From: Acidimicrobiales bacterium
GTDB lineage: Bacteria > Actinomycetota > Acidimicrobiia > Acidimicrobiales > SKKL01
Length of the DNA: 64,000 nt
Reading direction: 5' to 3'
NCBI GenBank assembly: GCA_034521975.1
Contig: JAXHLR010000004.1
Span: 62,001-126,000 of the forward strand
A model generated the notes under the pieces. It was given only the letters and a program-made list of their open reading frames with translations, was not told the DNA's origin and made no database searches. A program made the position numbers and the translations under genes. Positions 56,195 to 64,000 of this stretch are shown one piece after another. Numbering within the stretch: position 1 is the first letter of the stretch; every line of letters starts with the position of its first letter.

Positions 56195-58471
56195 ATGGCT
56201 GTCGCCGCCAACACCCCCATCGAGCTCATCGAGCGCGTGTACAGCACCCTCGACGAACGCCTGGCCACCGGTCGCCGCCGCCTCGGTCGACCGCTCACCC
56301 TCGCCGAGAAGGTCCTGGTCAACCACCTCGACGACCCCGAGACCGGTGGCCTCGATCGGGGTGTCTCCTACACCGACCTGCGTCCCGACCGCGTCGCCAT
56401 GCAGGACGCGACCGCACAGATGGCCCTGCTGCAGTTCATGACCGCGGGCCTGCCCGAGGTCCAGGTGCCCTCCACGGTGCACTGCGACCACCTGATCCAG
56501 GCCAAGGAGGACGGCAAGGTCGATCTCCTCGCCGCCCTGGACAACAACAGCGAGGTCTACGAGTTCCTCGAATCGGTGTCGGCCAAGTACGGCATCGGGT
56601 TCTGGAAGCCCGGCTCGGGGATCATCCACCAGGTCGTGCTCGAGCAGTACGCCTTCCCCGGTGGGATGATGATCGGCACCGACAGCCACACGCCCAACGC
56701 CGGAGGCCTGGGCATGGTGGCCATCGGCGTTGGCGGGGCCGACGCGGTCGACGTCATGACCGGCTTCCCGTTCAACGTGCGCTGGCCAAAGCTCATCGGC
56801 GTGAAGCTCACCGGCTCGCTCAACGGCTGGACCGCGCCGAAGGACATCATCCTCGAGGTCGCCCGCATCCTCACGGTCAAGGGCGGCACCGGCGCCATCG
56901 TCGAGTACTTCGGACCCGGCGCCGAGTCGATCAGCGCCACCGGTAAGGCCACGATCTGCAACATGGGCGCCGAGATCGGCGCCACCACCTCCATGTTCGG
57001 CTACGACGACGCCATGGCCCGCTACCTCAAGTCCACCGGCCGCGAGCAGGTGGCCGACGCGGCCAACGCGGTGGCCCACCACCTGCGGGCCGACGACGAG
57101 GTGCTCGCCGACCCCGAGCAGTTCTACGACCAGGTCATCGAGATCGATCTCGACACGCTCGAACCGCTGATCAACGGGCCGCACACCCCCGATCTGTCCC
57201 GCCCCGTCTCCCGTGTCGGCGGCGACGCCAGGCTCAACGACTGGCCCACCGAGATCAGCTACGCCCTGGTGGGTTCGTGCACCAACTCGTCCTACGAGGA
57301 CATCACCCGTGCCGCGAGCATCGCCCGTCAGGCGGCGGCCGAGGGCATCACCTGCAAGACCGACCTGATGATCACCCCGGGATCGGAGCAGGTGCGCGCC
57401 ACCATCGAGCGCGACGGCCTGCTCGCCGACTTCGAACGCATCGGTGCCACCGTGCTCGCCAACGCCTGCGGCCCCTGCATCGGCCAGTGGTCGCGCTCGG
57501 ACGTGTCCGAGGGCGACGTCAACACCATCGTCACCTCCTACAACCGCAACTTCCCCAAGCGCAACGACGGCTTCTCCACCACCCTCGCGTTCGTGACCTC
57601 ACCCGAGACGGTGGTGGCGTTGGCCCTCGCCGGCACGCTGGACTTCAACCCGCTCACCGACACCCTCACCAACGAAGCCGGCGATGAGGTCCTCCTCGCC
57701 GTCCCGGTCGGCGAAGAGCTCCCCGACCAGGGGTTCACCGCAGGCGAGAGCGGCTTCATCGCTCCGCCCGAGGACAGCTCCGGCGTGGAGATCGTCGTCA
57801 GCCCCGACTCCGATCGCCTGCAGCTGCTCGAGCCGTTCGAGGCGTGGGACGGAAACGATCTCGTCGAGCTGCCGGTGCTGGTCAAGGCCACGGGCAAGTG
57901 CACCACCGACCACATCTCCGCCGCCGGACCGTGGCTGCGCTACCGCGGGCACCTGGAGAACATCTCGGGGAACCTGTTCCTGGGCGCGGTCAACGCCTTC
58001 ACCGGCGAGGCCGGCCAGGGCAAGGACATCACCGACGGCGAGACCCGTCCCTACCCCGAGATCGCCCGGCGCTACCACGAGGCCGGCATCGCCTGGGTGG
58101 CGGTCGGCGACGAGAACTACGGCGAGGGCTCCTCTCGGGAGCACGCCGCGATGGAACCCCGCTTCCGGGGGGCCAGGGCGGTCCTCACCCGCAGCTTCGC
58201 CCGCATCCACGAGACCAACCTCAAGAAGCAGGGCGTGCTGCCGCTGACCTTCGCCGACCCGGACGACTACGACAAGATCGGCGAGGACGACCGCATCTCG
58301 ATCCTCGGTCTGGCCGAGCTGGCTCCCGACACCCCGGTGCAGGGCCGCATCCACCACGCCGACGGCACCACCACCGACATCACCCTCGACCACACCCTCT
58401 CGCCCGACCAGATCGAGTGGTTCCAGGCGGGCAGCGCCCTCAACATCATCCGCCGCCGCACCACCGGCTGA
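56195..58471 (+). CDS. Aconitate hydratase, mitochondrial-type
   Basis: Aconitase interconverts citrate and isocitrate in the TCA cycle with a 4Fe-4S cluster. The cluster cysteines are in [10 protein letters not shown] and [11 protein letters not shown] (the three required). [14 protein letters not shown] and the C-terminal swivel domain with [14 protein letters not shown] are complete. At 758 residues it matches the mitochondrial Aco2-like group rather than bacterial AcnA (about 890-930). ATG at 56195. It is divergent from the GntR regulator, and an 80-base leader separates the candidate promoter from the start. Confidence 0.96.
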   Translation: MAVAANTPIELIERVYSTLDERLATGRRRLGRPLTLAEKVLVNHLDDPETGGLDRGVSYTDLRPDRVAMQDATAQMALLQFMTAGLPEVQVPSTVHCDHLIQAKEDGKVDLLAALDNNSEVYEFLESVSAKYGIGFWKPGSGIIHQVVLEQYAFPGGMMIGTDSHTPNAGGLGMVAIGVGGADAVDVMTGFPFNVRWPKLIGVKLTGSLNGWTAPKDIILEVARILTVKGGTGAIVEYFGPGAESISATGKATICNMGAEIGATTSMFGYDDAMARYLKSTGREQVADAANAVAHHLRADDEVLADPEQFYDQVIEIDLDTLEPLINGPHTPDLSRPVSRVGGDARLNDWPTEISYALVGSCTNSSYEDITRAASIARQAAAEGITCKTDLMITPGSEQVRATIERDGLLADFERIGATVLANACGPCIGQWSRSDVSEGDVNTIVTSYNRNFPKRNDGFSTTLAFVTSPETVVALALAGTLDFNPLTDTLTNEAGDEVLLAVPVGEELPDQGFTAGESGFIAPPEDSSGVEIVVSPDSDRLQLLEPFEAWDGNDLVELPVLVKATGKCTTDHISAAGPWLRYRGHLENISGNLFLGAVNAFTGEAGQGKDITDGETRPYPEIARRYHEAGIAWVAVGDENYGEGSSREHAAMEPRFRGARAVLTRSFARIHETNLKKQGVLPLTFADPDDYDKIGEDDRISILGLAELAPDTPVQGRIHHADGTTTDITLDHTLSPDQIEWFQAGSALNIIRRRTTG

Positions 58472-58516
58472 GCACCGATTGCCGCGGTGGAGCGACCCGT
58501 CGCTAGGCTGTGAGGT

Positions 58517-59617
58517 ATGCCGAACATGACCGCAGCGGTCGGCGAGCGGGAGCAGGAGACCGCACTCCCCCGCGCCGAGATCACGGTCACCGGCCTGTCC
58601 AAGTCGTTCGGCTCGACCCCGGTGCTCCACGGCGTCGACCTGACCATCGAGCCGGGTGCGACCGTGGCTCTGCTCGGTCCGTCGGGGTGCGGCAAGACCA
58701 CCCTGTTGCGCACCATCGCCGGCTTGGAGCGCCCCGACAGCGGCCGCATCACCATCGACGGAGAACTGGTCTCGGGCCCCAACACCGACCTGGTGCCCGA
58801 ACGCCGACGCATCGGCATGGTCTTTCAGGACTGGGCCCTCTTCCCCCACATGTCTGTCGGCGCCAACGTCGGGTACGGCCTCGACAAGAGCGAGCGTCGT
58901 TCGGGACGCGTCGAGGAGAGCCTCGAGCTGGTCGGCCTCGGCGGCTTCGCCGGTCGCATGCCCTCCACGTTGTCCGGTGGCCAGCAGCAGCGGGTCGCGT
59001 TGGCCCGAGCGCTGGCACCGAGACCCCGTGCCATCCTGCTCGACGAGCCGTTCTCCAACCTCGACACCACGCTGCGGGTCCAGGTGCGCACCGAGGTCCA
59101 TGCGCTGCTCTCGCGACTGGGCATCACCACCGTCTTCGTCACCCACGACCAAGAGGAGGCGTTCGTGCTGGGCGACGAGGTGGCAGTCATGAACGACGGC
59201 ATGATCCTCCAGCAGGCGTCACCCGCGGCCATCTACGACGCGCCCGCCTCGCGATGGGTCGCATCCTTCGTCGGAGAGGCCAACCTGCTCCACGCCGACG
59301 CCCAGGGAGAGCTCGCAACCACCCGGTTGGGCCCGATCCCGCTGCGCCGGCCCACCCACGGCCCCGTCGAGCTCCTCCTGCGGCCCGAACAGCTCCTCGT
59401 CGAGCCTGTGCGGGACGATGAGATCGCCGATCCGGCCAGCACCGGCACGGTCGAGCTCATCGAGTTCTACGGGCACGACTGCGTGGCGATCGTGCGCTTC
59501 GACGACGGTGGCGAGCTGCGCACCAGATCCCCCGGCGCGCCGCGGGTCCGCCGAGGCGAGCGTGTGACCGTGCACCCGCCGCAGGTGGCCACCGTCGCCT
59601 TCGATCCGGCTCGCTGA
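58517..59617 (+). CDS. Ferric-iron-type ABC transporter ATPase (FbpC-like)
   Basis: A 366-residue ATPase with Walker A GPSGCGKTT (54-62), signature LSGGQQQRVALARAL, Walker B AILLDEPFSNLD, H-switch VTHDQEEA and a C-terminal TOBE domain (about 280-360). It resembles FbpC/PotA-type proteins. The permease and binding protein for ferric iron lie just downstream on the opposite strand, with the genes meeting tail to tail (59617 and 59641). This ATPase therefore probably serves that system, although it is not in one transcript with it. ATG at 58517 is used; ATG at 58526 is an alternative. Confidence 0.88.
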   Translation: MPNMTAAVGEREQETALPRAEITVTGLSKSFGSTPVLHGVDLTIEPGATVALLGPSGCGKTTLLRTIAGLERPDSGRITIDGELVSGPNTDLVPERRRIGMVFQDWALFPHMSVGANVGYGLDKSERRSGRVEESLELVGLGGFAGRMPSTLSGGQQQRVALARALAPRPRAILLDEPFSNLDTTLRVQVRTEVHALLSRLGITTVFVTHDQEEAFVLGDEVAVMNDGMILQQASPAAIYDAPASRWVASFVGEANLLHADAQGELATTRLGPIPLRRPTHGPVELLLRPEQLLVEPVRDDEIADPASTGTVELIEFYGHDCVAIVRFDDGGELRTRSPGAPRVRRGERVTVHPPQVATVAFDPAR

Positions 59618-59640
59618 GCCGACCGCGGCGACATCCCCGG

Positions 59641-61281
59641 TCACTCGCTGTCGGACTCGCGGATGACCAGGACCGCCATGGGCAGCGCCGAGAGCAGGAC
59701 CAGCGCCAGTGCCGGTGCGGCCGCTCGGGCGAAGAACGCCTCGACGGTGGCGTTGTACACCTGGGTGGCCAGGGTGGGATATCCCGTCGGTGCCAGCAGG
59801 AGCGTGGCCGGCAGCTCCTTCATGCAGGTGAGGAACACCAGGGACGCGCCAGCCGCAAGACCGGGTCGGGTCAGGGGCAGGGCGATGCGTCGGAACGTCT
59901 CCAGCGGGCCGGCACCGAGCAGCCGCGAGGCCTCCTCGAGCGACGGCGTGACCTGCAGCATCGAGGTCCGCAGTGCGCCGATGGCCTGCGGGAGGAAGAG
60001 GACGACATAGGCGAAGGTGAGCATCCACAGCGTCTGGTAGAAGGGCGTGGCGACCCGGGCGCCGAAGAAGACCAGCGACAGGGCCACCACGACCCCCGGC
60101 AGGGCGTACCCGGACCACGACAGGCGTTCGACCCCCCTGGCGAGCTGGCCGGGCCGGCGGACCGAGAGCGCGGCCACCGGCCACGCCGCGGCGGTGGCCA
60201 CCACGGCACCGAGCAGCGATGCCCTCACGCTGTTGAACATCAGCTCGGTGGTGAGCCGCAGCGGCTCGCCCGCGCTGAGCCCCCGAACCAGCCAGTAGCC
60301 GATGATCCCGAGCGGCAGGACGAGGGCGACGACCACCAGGGCCACGCAGGCGGCGACGGCCACGCACCTCCACCGGCCGAGCTCGATGGACGAGATGCGC
60401 CGGGCACCGCTTCCGTGGAGGCGGTGGAAGTGCTCGCTGCCCCTCGTGCGCTGGTCGACCATCAGCACCACGATGGTGAGGATCACGAGCATGAGGCCGT
60501 AGACAGCGACGGTGGACATGTCGAGCGACGCCCGGTACCGGACGAAGATGACACGGGTGAACGAGTCGAAACGGAGTAGCGAGACCGCACCGAAATCGCT
60601 GAGCGTGTACAACGCGACCAGCAGCGCCCCGGCGGCGATCGAGGGGCGGAGCTGGGGAAGCACGACCCTCACGAAGGTGCTGAGCCGACCGTGGCCGAGC
60701 GTGCGGCTGGCCTCTTCGATGCTGGGATCCATGCGCCGGAGCGCGGCCCTCACCGTGATGAGCACGTACGGGTAGGTGAACAGGGTGAGCACCAGCCAGG
60801 CACCCCAGAACCCGTAGATCGACGGCAGACGCTCGACCCCCAACGGCTCCAGCCAGCCCTGGACCAGACCGCGGGGCCCCAGCGCGCTGACAAAGGTGTA
60901 GCCACCGACATAGGTGGGGATGGCCAGCGGCAGCGCGGTGATCACGACCCACGCCCTGCGCAGGGGAAGGTCGGTGCGCGCGGTGAGCCAGGCGAGCGGC
61001 ACCGCGATGGCGACGGCGGCGGCGGTGACGGCGACGGCGAGGAACGTGGTGTCGCGCAACAGCTCCAGGGCCCGGTCCGACGTGGCGATGTCGAGGGCTC
61101 GCCCGAGCCCGACCTCGGAGACCTGGAGGACGAGATAGGTGAGCGGGAGCGCCGCACCGGCCGCGACCAGCAGGCCGAGTAGCACCAGCACCGGCGAACC
61201 CCGAGGGCGGCGAGGGGCGGGACTCGCCGACGAACCCGGCGCGCCCAGCGCGTCCGGGTTCGTCGGCAGCGTGGAGGTCAC
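59641..61281 (-). CDS. Ferric-iron-type ABC transporter permease (FbpB-like)
   Basis: A 546-residue fused permease with about 12 membrane segments and two EAA loops, EEASRTLGHGRLSTF and EEASRLLGAGPLETF. Typical of FbpB. Transports Fe3+ released from the binding protein encoded just upstream. Only four bases separate its start from the FbpA stop, so the two are co-transcribed. Its partner ATPase is encoded convergently. Confidence 0.92.
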   Translation of the reverse strand: MTSTLPTNPDALGAPGSSASPAPRRPRGSPVLVLLGLLVAAGAALPLTYLVLQVSEVGLGRALDIATSDRALELLRDTTFLAVAVTAAAVAIAVPLAWLTARTDLPLRRAWVVITALPLAIPTYVGGYTFVSALGPRGLVQGWLEPLGVERLPSIYGFWGAWLVLTLFTYPYVLITVRAALRRMDPSIEEASRTLGHGRLSTFVRVVLPQLRPSIAAGALLVALYTLSDFGAVSLLRFDSFTRVIFVRYRASLDMSTVAVYGLMLVILTIVVLMVDQRTRGSEHFHRLHGSGARRISSIELGRWRCVAVAACVALVVVALVLPLGIIGYWLVRGLSAGEPLRLTTELMFNSVRASLLGAVVATAAAWPVAALSVRRPGQLARGVERLSWSGYALPGVVVALSLVFFGARVATPFYQTLWMLTFAYVVLFLPQAIGALRTSMLQVTPSLEEASRLLGAGPLETFRRIALPLTRPGLAAGASLVFLTCMKELPATLLLAPTGYPTLATQVYNATVEAFFARAAAPALALVLLSALPMAVLVIRESDSE

Positions 61282-61285
61282 GCCC

Positions 61286-62383
61286 CTAGAGTGCTCCGAC
61301 TTCGGTCAGGAGTTCCAACGTGCCCTCGAGATCCTCGAGCCGGTCGAGGTCGATGTCGGGGAGCGTCAGCGAGTCGAGATCGGGCAGCTCGGCCGCGGGT
61401 TCCACCCCATCGACCACGGGGATCTCGTAGGTCTCCTGAGCGAAGTACTCCTGGGCCTGCTCGGACAGGAGGAACTCGATGAGCTCCAGCGCGAGGTCCT
61501 GCTGGTCGCTGGTGTCGACGATGCCCGCACCGGCCACGTTGATCAGGGCCCCGGGGTCACCACCGGAGTAGAACTTGTTGGCCGCAGGGTAGTCGGCGTC
61601 CTCAGCCAGGAACCGGTACAGGTAGTAGTGGTTGACGAACCCGACCTCGACCTCGCCGGCGGCGACGGCCTCGACGGTCGCGGTGTTGTTCGTGTACTCC
61701 TGCGCGTCGTTGGCGACCATGCCGGACAACCAGTCGCGAGCGCCGTCCTCGCCCTCGAGGACCCGCAGCGCGGTCACGAAGGCCTGGAAGGAGCCGTTGG
61801 TGGGGGCCCACCCGACCCGGCCGGCCCACTCCTCGTCGGTGAAGTCGAGGATCGAATCCGGGAGGTCGCTCTCATCGAGCATCTCGGTGTTGTAGACCAC
61901 GACCCGGGCCCGACCCGAGAGCCCGATCCACTGGCCCTGGGTGGAGCGCAGCGACTCGGGGACCTGGGCGAGGACGTCGTCGGGGAGCTCGGCCAGACGA
62001 CCCTCGGAGGCCAGCGCACCGAGGGCTCCGGCGTCCTGGCCGTAGTACAGGTCGGCGGGAGAGTTGCCACCCTCGGTGATGATCAGCCCGGCCATCTCGG
62101 CGGTGTCGCCGTAGCGGACGTCGACGTCGATGCCGGTCTCGTCGGTGAACATCTCGAGCACCGGACCGACCAGCTCCTCGCTGCGTCCGGAGTAGACGAC
62201 CAGGGTGCCCGACGCCTCGTCGTCCCCGTCGTCGTCACCACCCTCATCGGTGGGTGCCGTCGAAGTCGTGGTGCCGGCGGCGTCATCGCTGCCGTCGTCG
62301 CCTCCGTCGTCGTCATCGCCGCATGCCGCTCCGAGGAGGGCGACGACGGTGAGTAGGGCGATCAGCTTGAGAAACCTGGACAT
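61286..62383 (-). CDS. Ferric-iron-binding lipoprotein (FbpA-like)
   Basis: A 365-residue substrate-binding protein with a lipobox (LLGAAC) and an acidic Asp/Thr-rich linker after the anchor. VVYSGRSEELVGPV is the FbpA opening. EVEVGFVNHYYLYRFL near residues 245-257 holds the adjacent tyrosines that clamp Fe3+ in transferrin-like FbpA proteins. The ATG at 62383 follows GAGG nine bases upstream; a TTG at 62392 is less likely. Two IdeR/DtxR-like boxes lie 27-61 bases upstream. Confidence 0.93.
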   Translation of the reverse strand: MSRFLKLIALLTVVALLGAACGDDDDGGDDGSDDAAGTTTSTAPTDEGGDDDGDDEASGTLVVYSGRSEELVGPVLEMFTDETGIDVDVRYGDTAEMAGLIITEGGNSPADLYYGQDAGALGALASEGRLAELPDDVLAQVPESLRSTQGQWIGLSGRARVVVYNTEMLDESDLPDSILDFTDEEWAGRVGWAPTNGSFQAFVTALRVLEGEDGARDWLSGMVANDAQEYTNNTATVEAVAAGEVEVGFVNHYYLYRFLAEDADYPAANKFYSGGDPGALINVAGAGIVDTSDQQDLALELIEFLLSEQAQEYFAQETYEIPVVDGVEPAAELPDLDSLTLPDIDLDRLEDLEGTLELLTEVGAL

Positions 62384-62409
62384 GGGGAGCAACCTCAGAG
62401 GAGAGGGGA

Positions 62410-62444
62410 TTAGGGCTACCTAATAGGTGGTTAGGTGACCCTAA
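62410..62444. promoter_or_regulatory. Two IdeR/DtxR-like iron boxes before fbpA
   Basis: TTAGG-GCTA-CCTAA (62410-62423) and TTAGG-TGAC-CCTAA (62431-62444) are both 5+4+5 inverted repeats, with centres 21 bases apart (two helical turns). The core matches the right part of the mycobacterial iron box TTAGGTTAGGCTAACCTAA; the second site matches 13 of 19 positions. Iron-loaded IdeR/DtxR should repress the fbpA-fbpB transcript. No DtxR gene is seen in the window. Confidence 0.86.
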
Positions 62445-62475
62445 CTCATCACACGCGGGTCCCCTGTGTCAAACC

Positions 62476-63870
62476 TCAGCCACCGTCCGCGGCACCGTGG
62501 CCCGGCGGGAAGGTGCGTGCCAGCTCGTCGGCGCTGGGCTCGCGCCACACTCGAGCCTCGTCGGGCAGCAGAGCGACGATGGCGTCCATCATCGCCCTGG
62601 TGTCGGCATCTGGATCCGACCGCCCCAGTTGGATGGGCTCGCCCACCCGTATCCGCACCGTGGGCGGGCTGGTGATGTTCAACACGTTCGGAAGCCGCGA
62701 CGACCGCGGCCACACCCGTTCGGTGCCCCACAGGCCGAGCGGCACGACCGGCGCTCCCGACATCGCGGCCAGGCGGGCGGCTCCCCACCGGCCCTTGAGC
62801 ACCGGATCGAAGAACTCGCGACCGCGGGGGATGGTGCCCTGGGGCAGGACCGCGACCAGCTCGCCACCGGCCAGCGCCGATGCGGCTGCTTCGAGCGGCT
62901 CGTCGGACCCGGATCCCCGCTCGACCCGGATCCCCCCGAGCGCTCGCGCCAGCTGACCGACCAGCGGGGCGTCGAACACCTCCTTCTTGCCCAGGAACCG
63001 CACGGGCCTCCCCCGTTTGGCCATGGCGAACGCGATGGCGATGGGATCGAAGTAGCTGCGGTGGTTGCCAACGATGACGGCCGGTCCCGACTCGGGGATG
63101 TGCTCGGTGCCCGCGATGTCGAAGCGGGCATAGGGGATCAGCTCGGGTCGGGCGAAGGGCAACATCAGCCGCTGTGGCTCGACGCCGGCGAACTTGGGCA
63201 CCCCGGGTGGCACGTCGAAGTAGAGCACCGGCCACCGCCTGGCGACGGCGTACACGCGAAGTCGCGGATCGGGGTTGACCGCATGTGGTCGGCCGGCGGC
63301 GTTGAGCAGTGGCAGGTCATAGAAGCTGTCGGAGTAGGCGTAGCTCTCGGCCAGGTCGACGTCCGCCTCGTCGGCCCACGCCCGGACCGCCGCCAGCTTC
63401 CCCTTGCCCCAGACGAACTCTCCGTCGATCTCGCCGACGTATCGACCCTCGGATGCTCGGTAGCGGGTGGCGACGACGGCATCGAACCCCAGACGTTCGG
63501 CCAACGGCTCGATCAGGTCGTGAGGGGTCGTCGTGGCCATCACCAGCAGCCGACCTTCACCGCGGTGGTGTTCGATCACCTGGTGGGCGAAGGGGGGCAC
63601 CGCCTCGGCGAGGACCTCGGCGGCGACCGCGCCCGCGGCCCTGACCGCGTCGCGGCTCCATCCCGCCGATGCCTTGGCCGCCTGGCGGGTGAGCATCATG
63701 CTCGGCCTGGTCTCGCCGATCAGGTCGAAGATGCGATAGATCACCCCCTCGCCGGGGACCGATCGGTCGCCGATGAGGCCCTGATCGCGCAACGCACTGG
63801 TGATGGTGGGCCCGCTGGCGCCGACCAGCAGGGTGCGGTCGAGATCGAAGACTGCTGCCGCGCGTGCCAT
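62476..63870 (-). CDS. HAD-IB phosphatase fused to PlsC-family acyltransferase
   Basis: A 464-residue fusion. The N-terminal SerB-like HAD domain has FDLDRTLL (Asp9, Asp11), ATTTPHDLIE and YSDSFYDLPLL, all catalytic positions present. The C-terminal PlsC domain has GNHRSYFDP (H-x4-D) and LPQGTIPRG. The same fusion is known in mycobacteria (Rv2483c); it may acylate lysophosphatidate and dephosphorylate a related product. It contrasts with the SDR-HAD fusion at 41338, which has an altered HAD site. ATG at 63870. It lies upstream of the iron genes but has its own strand run. Confidence 0.9.
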   Translation of the reverse strand: MARAAAVFDLDRTLLVGASGPTITSALRDQGLIGDRSVPGEGVIYRIFDLIGETRPSMMLTRQAAKASAGWSRDAVRAAGAVAAEVLAEAVPPFAHQVIEHHRGEGRLLVMATTTPHDLIEPLAERLGFDAVVATRYRASEGRYVGEIDGEFVWGKGKLAAVRAWADEADVDLAESYAYSDSFYDLPLLNAAGRPHAVNPDPRLRVYAVARRWPVLYFDVPPGVPKFAGVEPQRLMLPFARPELIPYARFDIAGTEHIPESGPAVIVGNHRSYFDPIAIAFAMAKRGRPVRFLGKKEVFDAPLVGQLARALGGIRVERGSGSDEPLEAAASALAGGELVAVLPQGTIPRGREFFDPVLKGRWGAARLAAMSGAPVVPLGLWGTERVWPRSSRLPNVLNITSPPTVRIRVGEPIQLGRSDPDADTRAMMDAIVALLPDEARVWREPSADELARTFPPGHGAADGG

Positions 63871-63895
63871 CCGCGAATGCTAGGAGGTTCGCGGC

Positions 63896-64000
63896 GTGGA
63901 CGACCCGCAGCGCTTCAACCCGGGTCGAGGGCGGGTACCGGACCGCCGTCGACCGACTGGATCCCGCTTCGCCTCGCCAGCTGGTCGGCCACGACACCCA
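63896..64000 (+). CDS. Start of a plus-strand gene, cut by window edge
   Basis: An AGGAGG site (63882-63887) stands eight bases before GTG at 63896, and the frame stays open to the window end with a G/C-rich third position. The 35 visible residues are Arg/Pro/Gly-rich and probably disordered; no family can be named. It is divergent from the HAD-PlsC gene. Confidence 0.5.
   Translation, partial: MDDPQRFNPGRGRVPDRRRPTGSRFASPAGRPRHP

Overview
The window is a continuous piece of a high-GC (about 70% by eye) actinobacterial chromosome, densely packed on both strands with many 1-4 base stop/start overlaps. The markers together point to Actinobacteria, most probably class Acidimicrobiia (Ilumatobacter-like). 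They are a probable mycothiol ligase (mshC), an F420-dependent NADP reductase, the phosphatidylinositol-mannoside genes (pgsA, patA, pimA), a DUF2510 protein, a DUF222/HNH protein and IdeR-like iron boxes. The class assignment is inference; the phylum is well supported. I see no phage, insertion sequence, CRISPR array or replication origin.

Region 1 (1-13.6 kb) is a mainly minus-strand block that keeps the gene order known from M. tuberculosis Rv2614c-Rv2603c: thrS, HIT protein, pgsA, PIM acyltransferase, pimA, then pdxS, pdxT and yebC. Inserted here are lemA, a HtpX-like protein that has lost its zinc-binding HExxH, a DUF3048 lipoprotein, a frameshifted small gene, a peroxiredoxin and a membrane J-domain protein. 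Two plus-strand genes (DinB-like, lipoprotein) interrupt the block.

Region 2 (13.6-23.8 kb) holds lipid and redox genes (PlsC-like acyltransferase, SDR-DUF2867, mshC, F420 reductase, fabI), an M23 peptidase, a MarR-ABC ATPase pair, and a minus-strand dps-fur-SRPBCC-hydrolase run.

Region 3 (23.9-30.2 kb) is a thiamine regulon. A TPP riboswitch precedes thiamine pyrophosphokinase and a thiamine-type ABC transporter (binding protein, fused permease, ATPase). A ThPP-dependent acetolactate-synthase-like enzyme lies 47 bases downstream and may belong to the same transcript.

Region 4 (30.2-41.3 kb) contains a glutaryl-CoA-dehydrogenase-like enzyme, folE, a PAS-GGDEF-EAL protein with an altered EAL domain, a Nudix hydrolase, an LCP protein, a divergent CoaD-like protein, tRNA-Val(CAC), an aldo/keto reductase, an amidase, a second J-domain membrane protein and a 48-residue zinc ribbon.

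Region 5 (40.7-47.5 kb) is the least ordinary part. A TetR regulator, whose own start codon lies in a perfect inverted repeat, faces a four-gene operon: acyl-thioester-reductase-like SDR fused to a HAD domain, zinc dehydrogenase, LarA-like DUF2088 protein, and PlsC-like acyltransferase. It ends in a strong hairpin. The parts suggest an undescribed lipid or hydroxy-acid pathway.

Region 6 (47.5-64 kb) has a DUF2510 protein with tandem repeats, glutamate synthase large subunit, a beta-helix fragment, a DUF222/HNH protein, a GntR regulator divergent from aconitase, a ferric-iron ABC system whose ATPase gene is convergent with the permease gene, two IdeR/DtxR-like boxes before the iron-binding protein, and a HAD-PlsC fusion. 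A new plus-strand gene starts at the right edge.
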